From: Wallemia ichthyophaga EXF-994
Taxonomy: Eukaryota; Basidiomycota; Wallemiomycetes; Wallemiales; Wallemiaceae
DNA: 64,000 nt
Assembly (NCBI RefSeq): GCF_000400465.1
Contig: NW_008806300.1
Location: forward strand, 1 to 64,000
Direction: 5' to 3'
Shown: one piece after another, positions 53,822 to 64,000 of the stretch
Position numbering within the stretch: position 1 is the first letter of the stretch
How the letters are laid out: the number at the start of each line of letters is the position of its first letter
The notes under the pieces: generated by a model
Seen by the model: only the letters and a program-made list of their open reading frames with translations
Database searches by the model: none
What the model was told of the DNA's origin: nothing
Made by a program: the position numbers and the translations under genes

Positions 53822-55545
53822 AGAGGTCAATAGTACCAAAAGTGTATTTAATTAATAGTTTTTAATACACATTCTCTGGTGAAAACTTTGTTTTATTTAC
53901 TTCGGGAACAGAATCATCTAATTACCGAAAGGAAAAGAAATCAACCGAGATATTGATAGTAACGGCGAGTGAATTCAATAAAGCCTTTCTAAAAATAAAT
54001 CAAATAATATTTTGGAATAAATAATTAAAAAATCAGTTTGAAACTGACAATATAAAGTGATAGTCTTATATTTGGTTTATTAATAGATATATAATAAGTA
54101 ATATGGGTAAAACTGTATGAATGTTCTTATAAATATAAGAATAAATAAGGAGTTATCATCTTCTAAGGCTAAATATGATTAGATCATCAATAGTGAAGAG
54201 TAACGTGAGTGAAAGATGAAAAGACAGTCGATGACTTGTGAAAAAGATCCTGAAATCGTAAATCTATAAGCAGTCAGAGTCTAATTAAAAAAATTGGATG
54301 ATGATGTACCTTTTGCATAATGAGTCAGCGAGTAAATATTAATAGCAAGATATAAAAGAAGTCCTAGTGAAAACGACTTAATCATTTTTAATGGTTATGG
54401 TAGAAGTTATTAATATTTGACCCGAAACCTTAAGATTTAGCCATGGTCAGATTTATTGGATCGAACAGGTGAGTGTTGCAAAACTCTCTGATGAACTGTG
54501 GCTGGCGAAGTGAAAGACAAATCTGTTGAGGATAGCTGGTTCTCCACGAAATATATCTTAGTATAGACTGTAAAGAAAAATTCTAATCCTGTACAGCACT
54601 GATATTCATATCATTTTTGATTAAATAGGGGGGTTTATTAAACTCTACCTTTGAATGTTAACCTCGGAATTGGTTAGAATGATATTACAGATTCAGACTA
54701 TTTGTGATAAGGTGGATAGTCAAAAGGGAAACAGCCCTGAACACATGTTAAAGTTCTTAAATTAATATTAAGTGAATGTAAGGATGTTTTAATTCGATGA
54801 CAGTTATGAAGTGTATCTGGAAGTCGTAATCTAATAATGAAAGTGTAACAACTCAATAACCTACTGGTATTTTATTTAGAAATAAATAATTTACTGAATT
54901 GAAGCGCCGAAAATTCATAGGATCTTTAAATATTATACTGATACTGTGTTTGCATATAAAAAGTATATGTAAGGTAGTGGAGTGTTCTATTATAGGACGA
55001 AGGTTAGTTTTTATATTAACTGGACTTAATAGAAGTAATAATGCTGATATGAGTAACGTAATAACAGGTTAAACCCTGTACCTCTTAAGCGATAGGTTTC
55101 TTATTAAATGTTAAACAGAATAAGTTTAAACGGTCTCTAAGGTAAATAAACTTATGTTTATGACTGATGAGGAATTTATATAAAAAGTTTTTCTTTAAAA
55201 ACTCAGGAAAATGTATAAATATTCACCGTACTAAAAACCGACACAGGTTCGCGCATAGAGTATATCAAGAGGTGAATCAATTACCCTTAAGGAACTCGGC
55301 AAATTGCACTCGTACGTTAGACAATAAGAGTGACCACACTAAGGGGTATCATACAATCGGGACCTGCGACTGTTTCCCAAAAACACAGATCTCTGCAACG
55401 ATTAATTTCTTAGTATAGGGATCGAGTCCTGCTCAGTGCCAAGACGCTAAATAGGTAACTCTAATTAATAGTTAGGGAAGACTTATAACGTCTGGTAATC
55501 AGCAGTCTTAACTAAAAGGATTCTAAGGTAGCTAAATTCCTTGGC
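53822..55545 (+). repeat. rnl partial copy 1 (1724 bp)
   Basis: Ends exactly at TTCCTTGGC. Differs from copy 2 at several single bases (e.g. GATAGTCTTATA versus GATAGCCTTCTA; AAAAAGTATATG versus AAAAATTATATG). Confidence 0.92.
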
Positions 55546-57269
55546 AGAGGTCAATAGTACCAAAAGTGTATTTAATTAATAGTTTTTAATACACATTCTC
55601 TGGTGAAAACTTTGTTTTATTTACTTCGGGAACAGAATCATCTAATTACCGAAAGGAAAAGAAATCAACCGAGATATTGATAGTAACGGCGAGTGAATTC
55701 CATAAAGCCTTTCTAAAAATAAATCAAATAATATTTTGGAATAAATAATTAAAAAATCAGTTTGAAACTGACAATATAAAGTGATAGCCTTCTATTTGGT
55801 TTATTAATAGATATATAATAAGTAATATGGGTAAAACTGTATGAATGTTCTTATAAATATAAGAATAAATAAGGAGTTATCATCTTCTAAGGCTAAATAT
55901 GATTAGATCATCAATAGTGAAGAGTAACGTGAGTGAAAGATGAAAAGACAGTCGATGACTTGTGAAAAAGATCCTGAAATCGTAAATCTCTAAGCAGTCA
56001 GAGTCTAATTAAAAAAATTGGATGATGATGTACCTTTTGCATAATGAGTCAGCGAGTAAATATTAATAGCAAGATATAAAAGAAGTCCTAGTGAAAACGA
56101 CTTAATCATTTTTAATGGTTATGGTAGAAGTTATTAATATTTGACCCGAAACCTTAAGATTTAGCCATGGTCAGATTTATTGGATCGAACAGGTGAGTGT
56201 TGCAAAACTCTCTGATGAACTGTGGCTGGCGAAGTGAAAGACAAATCTGTTGAGGATAGCTGGTTCTCCACGAAATATATCTTAGTATAGACTGTAAAGA
56301 AAAATTCTAATCCTGTACAGCACTGATATTCATATCATTTTTGATTAAATAGGGGGGTTTATTAAACTCTACCTTTGAATGTTAACCTCGGAATTGGTTA
56401 GAATGATATTACAGATTCAGACTATTTGTGATAAGGTGGATAGTCAAAAGGGAAACAGCCCTGAACACATGTTAAAGTTCTTAAATTAATATTAAGTGAA
56501 TGTAAGGATGTTTTAATTCGATGACAGTTATGAAGTGTATCTGGAAGTCGTAATCTAATAATGAAAGTGTAACAACTCAATAACCTACTGGTATTTTATT
56601 TAGAAATAAATAATTTACTGAATTGAAGCGCCGAAAATTCATAGGATCTTTAAATATTATACTGATACTGTGTTTGCATATAAAAATTATATGTAAGGTA
56701 GTGGAGTGTTCTATTATAGGACGAAGGTTAGTTTTTATATTAACTGGACTTAATAGAAGTAATAATGCTGATATGAGTAACGTAATAACAGGTTAAACCC
56801 TGTACCTCTTAAGCGATAGGTTTCTTATTAAATGTTAAACAGAATAAGTTTAAACGGTCTCTAAGGTAAATAAACTTATGTTTATGACTGATGAGGAATT
56901 TATATAAAAAGTTTTTCTTTAAAAACTCAGGAAAATGTATAAATATTCACCGTACTAAAAACCGACACAGGTTCGCGCATAGAGTATATCAAGAGGTGAA
57001 TCAATTACCCTTAAGGAACTCGGCAAATTGCACTCGTACGTTAGACAATAAGAGTGACCACACTAAGTGGTATCATACAATCGGGACCTGCGACTGTTTC
57101 CCAAAAACACAGATCTCTGCAACGATTAATTTCTTAGTATAGGGATCGAGTCCTGCTCAGTGCCAAGACGCTAAATAGGTAACTCTAATTAATAGTTAGG
57201 GAAGACTTATAACGTCTGGTAATCAGCAGTCTTAACTAAAAGGATTCTAAGGTAGCTAAATTCCTTGGC
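55546..57269 (+). repeat. rnl partial copy 2 (1724 bp)
   Basis: Second copy, again ending at TTCCTTGGC, joined to a mid-domain site (TGATGTACC). Confidence 0.92.
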
Positions 57270-58512
57270 TGATGTACCTTTTGCATAATGAGTCAGCGAG
57301 TAAATATTAATAGCAAGATATAAAAGAAGTCCTAGTGAAAACGACTTAATCATTTTTAATGGTTATGGTAGAAGTTATTAATATTTGACCCGAAACCTTA
57401 AGATTTAGCCATGGTCAGATTTATTGGATCGAACAGGTGAGTGTTGCAAAACTCTCTGATGAACTGTGGCTGGCGAAGTGAAAGACAAATCTGTTGAGGA
57501 TAGCTGGTTCTCCACGAAATATATCTTAGTATAGACTGTAAAGAAAAATTCTAATCCTGTACAGCACTGATATTCATATCATTTTTGATTAAATAGGGGG
57601 GTTTATTAAACTCTACCTTTGAATGTTAACCTCGGAATTGGTTAGAATGATATTACAGATTCAGACTATTTGTGATAAGGTGGATAGTCAAAAGGGAAAC
57701 AGCCCTGAACACATGTTAAAGTTCTTAAATTAATATTAAGTGAATGTAAGGATGTTTTAATTCGATGACAGTTATGAAGTGTATCTGGAAGTCGTAATCT
57801 AATAATGAAAGTGTAACAACTCAATAACCTACTGGTATTTTATTTAGAAATAAATAATTTACTGAATTGAAGCGCCGAAAATTCATAGGATCTTTAAATA
57901 TTATACTGATACTGTGTTTGCATATAAAAATTATATGTAAGGTAGTGGAGTGTTCTATTATAGGACGAAGGTTAGTTTTTATATTAACTGGACTTAATAG
58001 AAGTAATAATGCTGATATGAGTAACGTAATAACAGGTTAAACCCTGTACCTCTTAAGCGATAGGTTTCTTATTAAATGTTAAACAGAATAAGTTTAAACG
58101 GTCTCTAAGGTAAATAAACTTATGTTTATGACTGATGAGGAATTTATATAAAAAGTTTTTCTTTTAAAACTCAGGAAAATGTATAAATATTCACCGTACT
58201 AAAAACCGACACAGGTTCGCGCATAGAGTATATCAAGAGGTGAATCAATTACCCTTAAGGAACTCGGCAAATTGCACTCGTACGTTAGACAATAAGAGTG
58301 ACCACACTAAGTGGTATCATACAATCGGGACCTGCGACTGTTTCCCAAAAACACAGATCTCTGCAACGATTAATTTCTTAGTATAGGGATCGAGTCCTGC
58401 TCAGTGCCAAGACGCTAAATAGGTAACTCTAATTAATAGTTAGGGAAGACTTATAACGTCTGGTAATCAGCAGTCTTAACTAAAAGGATTCTAAGGTAGC
58501 TAAATTCCTTGG
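57270..58512 (+). repeat. rnl partial copy 3 (about 1244 bp)
   Basis: Third truncated copy; ends at the same TTCCTTGGC and jumps back 260 bp to CCTTAAGG. Confidence 0.92.
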
Positions 58513-60003
58513 CCTTAAGGAACTCGGCAAATTGCACTCGTACGTTAGACAATAAGAGTGACCACACTAAGTGGTATCATACAATCGGGACCTGCGACTG
58601 TTTCCCAAAAACACAGATCTCTGCAACGATTAATTTCTTAGTATAGGGATCGAGTCCTGCTCAGTGCCAAGACGCTAAATAGGTAACTCTAATTAATAGT
58701 TAGGGAAGTCTTATAACGTCTGGTAAACAGCAGTCTTAACTATAAGGATTCTAAGGTAGCGAAATTCCTTGGCCACTAATTATGGTCCTGCATGAATGGA
58801 AGCACGATGGGTCCACTGTCTCAAGGGTAAGTTCAGTGAAATTGGAGTGGTCGTGAAGATACGATCTAACTGCAGATAGACGGGAAGACCCTATGCAGCT
58901 TTACTGCAGCTAACTATTGTAATAGTAAAAATTCCGTTCAGGGTAGATGGTAGTGTATATTAATTTATACACGTTGATGAGACACCATCCTTAATTTTTC
59001 ACTATTATTCACCTATTATTGGAACAGTAGTTAGTGGGTAGTTTGCTTGGGACGAGCTTCTCTTAAAAGGTATCAGAGAAATGCAAAGTAAAACCAAGTT
59101 CGGATGGAAACCGAAAGATTGTTGTAAATCTAAGTTAATGTAATAGTTTAAGTTTTGCTGACTGTGAGACAGATATGTCAATCAGGTACGCAAGTAGGTT
59201 ATAGTGATCCGCCAGTACCGTATGAGAGGGCTGGCGCTAATTAGATAAAAGCTAGGTCTTATAAAATAGAAAGTTTTATTCCCATATTTATTATCTAATA
59301 GATAAGACAAACCATAAAACAAATATAATTTTTTAAGCGTGGCCTTAATCACTGATTAAGAATATAATTTTATGCTAGAATGTACTAATATTTAGATAGC
59401 TAGTAATAATACTAAAAATGTTATATGAATAGTACAAATTAGCAGTTATAATAATTAATTAAGAGATTTTATATTATAGCTTATTTTTTATAAGTAAGTA
59501 TGAATAAATCCATGAATAATCTTTAAATAGATTTATAAATTGACGCTAGGGATAACAGCTTTATCCCCGGAGAGAGTCCATATTGTCCCGGGGGCTTGAG
59601 ACCTCGATGTCGACTCATCCTAGCTCAGGTGTGCATCAGCACCTAAGAGTTCAACTGTTCGTTGATTAAAAGGGTACGCGAGTTGGGTTCAGTACGTCGT
59701 AAGACAGTACGTTCCCTATCTTCTGCAGTAACAATATGTTAATGTTAGAGCATTATCTAGTACGAAAGGACCGATAAATGATCTATCTCTGGTGACACAG
59801 TTGTAATTTTTATTGCATTTGCTGTTAAGCTAAATAGATTTGTGAGAAGTTCTGAATGCATCTTAAGAACGAAACCAACTAACGGAAACATACTATTCTA
59901 ATATATTTAGAATAAAAAGAGGAAGACTACCTCTATAGGCAAATAATGTTAATTCGTAAGAATGTAGTTTGTTTGTACTAATTTTTTATAAATGACTTAA
60001 CAA

Positions 60004-61030
<1,027 letters not shown>

Positions 61031-61074
61031 TTTAACAAATACGGTTTCTACCCTTTGTCTCATTTCTAGTGTAA

Positions 61075-61740
61075 ATCTTAGACAAAATCTGGATTTATGG
61101 ATGCAGGTTTATGGTAAAGGTGGTGTTTCTGCATGGTTAAATACTATTACTGGTGACCTTTATATTGGTAGAGATTTAAGAAGAGCATTAAGTTATCTAT
61201 CTGATTCTTATAAGAAAACTAATGCCAATACTAGAGTAGTCAAAAATATGGAATAAAATTTTAAGTTTTGTGTATTAGAAGAATTTGACAAATAGATAAA
61301 ATCTCGAATAAAGACACTTATGGTGAACTTAAAGTTTACAATAGTGCATTGATTATAGACGTCATGCATATCCTGATCTAACTAAATCTGAAAAGATGAT
61401 GGGTGATAAAAATCACTTTTTTGGTAATAAACATACGGATAGGCTATTCTTTCATAACAAATATAAAAACTCCAATTAGACCAAGTGTTGTAGTTGAATG
61501 GATTGATCTTAAAAATGAGGAAAAAGGAGTGCAAGTTAGTCTTTCTATTCACATATTAGGTAAGGATTGGGCTTGAAAACTAATATTCTAAAAGGACTGA
61601 AACAAGGTCAGGTAGATATAAAATTCTATCACATACTAATTCTGAAAATAGTAAGAAGTAGTATAGTGTATTTTATAAAATTATTATACCTAAAGTTTCA
61701 TCAGGTTGATATGTGTTGATATTTCTGATATTTATTTAAA
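61075..61740 (+). pseudogene. GIY-YIG endonuclease remnant downstream of atp9
   Basis: Near 61122 the reading GVSAWLNTITGDLYIGRDLRRALSYLSDSY is a GIY-YIG domain start (GVS replaces GIY; YIG kept), followed by VVKNME-stop-NFKFCVLEEFD. A NUMOD3-like stretch (LTKSEKMMGDKNHFFGNKHTD) follows near 61380-61440 in another frame. Several stops and frameshifts; not functional. It lies between two copies of the atp9 3' flank and not in an intron. Confidence 0.78.
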
Positions 61741-61749
61741 AAAAAGATA

Positions 61750-62035
61750 AGATACCATCAATTTGATACTTTCATGTATCATTTCTAACAATATCTGCTA
61801 TTTAGTATTTATTTTTAATCGTCTATACATAATTATTAGATTTATTTACATTGCTATTATAGCAGATTAAAGAGAATAATTATTTATAATAAAAAATAAA
61901 AATTATAGGTATTGGATTTTAAATTTTTTTAATCTATTGTACTTGGAAACAAGTAATATTATACGTTAATTGTTTGGATTTATATAAAAGTTTATTACAA
62001 TAGTATAAATCTTCTATTATTGTAGTTTAATTAAT
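61750..62035 (+). repeat. atp9 3' flank repeat, copy 2 (diverged)
   Basis: Repeats 60740-61030 with many substitutions and indels: AGATACCATCAATTTGATAC, ATCGTCTATACATAATT (61818), AATTATAGGTATT (61901), ACGTTAATTGTTTGGA. Confidence 0.85.
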
Positions 62036-62099
62036 AATTTGTCAAAATTTATAAAATTGAATTTTATTATCAATTAACTAGTAAGTAGTAACAGTAGAA

Positions 62100-62440
62100 T
62101 GTTTAGATATTTTACTGATTCTCAGTTAGAAATAATTCTAAGTATTTCTCCTATGTTTGACGGAGATGAATTTTATGGGAATCGTAATGAAACTGCATGA
62201 TTTTTAGTAGTTAAAAAGATAGTAAAAGACATAAAAATATAGACTAATTAATACATCTAAAAATTTATATTTAGATAAAAAACTCTTAGTTATTTAGAAT
62301 TAAAATCTAAGACTCATATCGATGAAGTTGTTAAGTTCTTTTATTTTTCTATCCATTAACAGGTTATAAAGCTACACAATACAACAATTGGATTAAAACT
62401 CTATATAAATATAGAAGAAGAAGATGATAATCAATAATAA
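62100..62440 (+). pseudogene. LAGLIDADG endonuclease remnant
   Basis: A C-terminal LAGLIDADG ending is visible across a frameshift near 62350: KTHIDEVVKFF then YPLTGYKATQYNNWIKTL, like the end of the cob intron 3 enzyme. Upstream pieces (MFDGDEFYGNRNETA, stop, FLVVKK) may be its central part. Too degraded to place precisely. Confidence 0.65.
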
Positions 62441-62897
62441 CCCTAACTTTAATACCTTGATTGTTTGATGAGATTTGGAGGTGATACTTGGTTAGCTGTC
62501 GTATATACATAATATTATATAAACGTAAGAAATATTATTAATAAAAAATTTAAAAGTAATATATTGCATAATTAATAAACCAATACCGTATTATAAACTT
62601 TTTATAGGTTTGTCTATTTTAGATGAGTTTAGTTTAGTTTAAAAATAGACAATTTTTAACCATTTTTATTATATCTAATAGACTTTTTAGGATTTTATTT
62701 TTATCATACAATTTAGTTTTATTTTTTTGAATAAATCATAGAATATTTAAAAGATTTAGTGATTTTTGAATTATGGAGTTTGTTAATTAAATTTTATTAT
62801 AGGTAAATATAGTGTAACTTTTATAATATAAAGTTATAATATATACTTAATGGGTTATACTATAGGATTTTAAAAGGGTCTTTTAGGTCTATAAAAT
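62441..62897 (+). other. Spacer before tRNA-Leu(UAG)
   Basis: AT-rich; a third copy of the element TGTCGTATATACATAAT (62497-62513) and promoter-like TTATTATAGGTAAAT (62794-62808) about 90 bp before the tRNA. No gene seen. Confidence 0.5.
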
Positions 62898-62980
62898 GCA
62901 AATATGCTGAAATTGGTAGACAGGCTCGTTTTAGGTACGAGTGACAATTATGTCATGGCGGTTCGAGTCCGCCTATTTGT
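62898..62980 (+). tRNA. trnL(uag): tRNA-Leu(UAG)
   Basis: Acceptor GCAAATA/TATTTGT, long variable arm (GTGACAATTATGTCAT), T arm GGCGGTTCGAGTCCGCC, anticodon loop TTTAGGT giving UAG. Confidence 0.92.
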
Positions 62981-63083
62981 ATAAAGTTAAGTTAATATTT
63001 CAATATTATATTAATAATAATAAGTAATATATTAATGTTAAAGTCAGTATTATTTAATTTTTATTTTAATTTATTTAATTAAT

Positions 63084-63155
63084 GCGTCTTTAGCTAAACG
63101 GTCAAAGCGTCCATCTACGAAATGGGAGAATTACGGTTCGATTCCGTAAAGGCGT
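63084..63155 (+). tRNA. trnR(acg): tRNA-Arg(ACG)
   Basis: Acceptor GCGTCTT/AAGGCGT, anticodon stem TCCAT/ATGGG with loop CTACGAA giving ACG. It serves the rare CGN codons (e.g. one CGT in atp9). Confidence 0.88.
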
Positions 63156-64000
63156 TAATAATATATCAATAACTTCTATAAGTAAATAATATAAAAAGTC
63201 ATATTAAAAGTCATCCATATATAAAAATAAAAATCATTGAATAATCAAAACTATTTATATTTAGGTAATATGGTATTTTAATAAATATCATATTCATATA
63301 AATATCATTATATATATATGTATCTTCTACTTAATTATATTTAAAAGTTTATTTAATAATAAAATGTACTGATCATTATTGATAATAATAAGGTTAATTC
63401 ATTAATCACTCACTTTATTTCTTTTTATAGATGATAAAAATAATTATTAATGGTATTGGTTATATATGATATATTTTAATCAATATTACACTTATCTTTA
63501 ATGTATAATATAAAAATAGCTTATATAAATTTAAGTTTTTACAAATATTTTTATCGTCATGTGTTAGTAAATAATATAATTTATTAAATATTTAATTTGA
63601 TATTCTAGTTTTAATTATAATATTTTTTAATCCCTTCATTTTACTATACTTATAAATTTCATAAAATTAATAAACCTATTAAATATTTCTAATCTAAATT
63701 TTTCTAATAGTAATCTAGTAATAATATAACTTAATCCTTATTTATTAAATGTATCTAATAGCTATATAACTAAATAACTCTATATATTTCATTAATATAA
63801 ATGCTAGAATACATATATTTATTTATTTTACTGAATTGATAATTAGATATCTATATAAACTAATACTGGTTATCAACTTTCAATAAAGATAATATATAAT
63901 CTAATATGTACATAATTTTATTAATTCTCAAGCATATGATTAATATAACTTTTACTGGTTTTACTTTATTAACTATTACTAATAGGACCTAGCCGAATAC
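63156..64000. other. Terminal spacer, 845 bp, no gene recognised
   Basis: Very AT-rich. Contains AGTCATCCATATATAAA (63209-63225), promoter-like TTTAGGTAATATG (about 63259-63271) and a weak C-rich box (TTTTTAATCCCTTC near 63627). The promoter-like box suggests a transcription unit may start here and continue past the window or, if circular, toward tRNA-Ser/nad4. Confidence 0.45.

Larger units (their letters stand above)
53775..60003 (+). rRNA. rnl: Large subunit (23S-like) rRNA with three truncated tandem partial copies
   Basis: 5' end TTACGATGGATGTCTTG; GTGAAAAGACAGTCG and TAACGGCGAGTGAA in domain I; CTAAGGTAGCGAAATTCCTTGG; GACGGGAAGACCCTATG; peptidyl-transferase region ATCCTAGCTCAGGTGTG; sarcin-ricin loop AGTACGAAAGGACCG. 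Ends are estimates. Sequence 53822-55545 is repeated from 55546, then 56026-57269 from 57270, then 58253-58512 from 58513. Only the last copy continues into domains IV-VI. Removing the copies leaves about 3.0 kb, a normal size. No intron at the omega site. Confidence 0.92.

Noticed and set aside
55167-55418. 83-residue plus-strand frame inside rnl (also at 56891-57142)
   Set aside because: Lies within conserved large rRNA sequence; chance frame.
62150-62220. In-frame TGA in a decayed ORF (NETA-TGA-FLVVKK) read as tryptophan
   Set aside because: The region is a pseudogene with other breaks, and tRNA-Trp has CCA; one TGA there is no evidence for code change.

Overview
The window is a mitochondrial genome, very probably of a fungus. 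It carries the full set of 14 core respiratory genes (cob, cox1-3, nad1-6, nad4L, atp6, atp8, atp9), both rRNAs (rns, rnl) and tRNAs for all 20 amino acids, in very AT-rich DNA with intron-borne homing endonucleases. The 48-residue ATP8 starting MPQLLPFYF, the adjacent nad2-nad3 pair, the adjacent nad4L-nad5 pair and many group I introns are fungal traits. The tRNA-Trp anticodon is CCA and intact core genes end only in TAA or TAG. This argues against the UGA=Trp code of most Ascomycota and Basidiomycota and points to an early-diverging fungal lineage; I cannot name the species. No rps3 or rnpB was found.

Layout: tRNA-Ser(-), nad4, cob (6 exons, 5 introns), rns, tRNA-Val, cox2 (3 exons), nad1, tRNA-Leu, tRNA-Ile(-), atp6, tRNA-Gly, nad2, nad3, tRNA-Lys/Ser/Asn, nad6. 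A minus-strand block follows: tRNA-Gln/Met/Tyr/Thr/Glu/fMet/Arg/Cys, then nad5 and nad4L. Next on the plus strand come cox1 (10 exons, 9 introns), atp8 and cox3 (2 exons), then tRNAs His(+)/Phe(-)/Ala(-)/Asp(-)/Pro(+), a second tRNA-Ile, tRNA-Trp, rnl, atp9, decayed endonuclease elements, tRNA-Leu(UAG) and tRNA-Arg(ACG).

The most striking feature is that much of the window repeats itself. Nearly every gene block is followed by a partial direct duplication with a fixed offset: 1809 cob, 1125 rns, 4512 and then 2575 atp6-nad2 (7087 in all), 1929 tRNA-nad5, 4701 and 1128 cox1, 2119 cox1-cox3, 1704 tRNA cluster, 1724/1244/260 rnl. There is also one perfect 764-bp palindrome (cob) and two large foldbacks (nad2). 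Subtracting the offsets leaves about 39 kb of unique sequence. Copies carry scattered substitutions and the junctions show 0-3 bp microhomology. Template-switching chimeras (whole-genome amplification or misassembly) are the simplest explanation; real subgenomic rearrangement is the alternative.

A second genome-wide signal is a set of short intergenic elements. A promoter-like WTAWAGGTAAT box lies 5' of most transcription units. A C-rich box (TTAATACCCCTCCC and variants) follows most protein genes, rns and several intronic endonuclease ORFs. A third element, GTCRTCYATACATA, lies between them in many spacers. Together they look like a transcription and RNA 3'-end punctuation system, read here only from recurrence and position.
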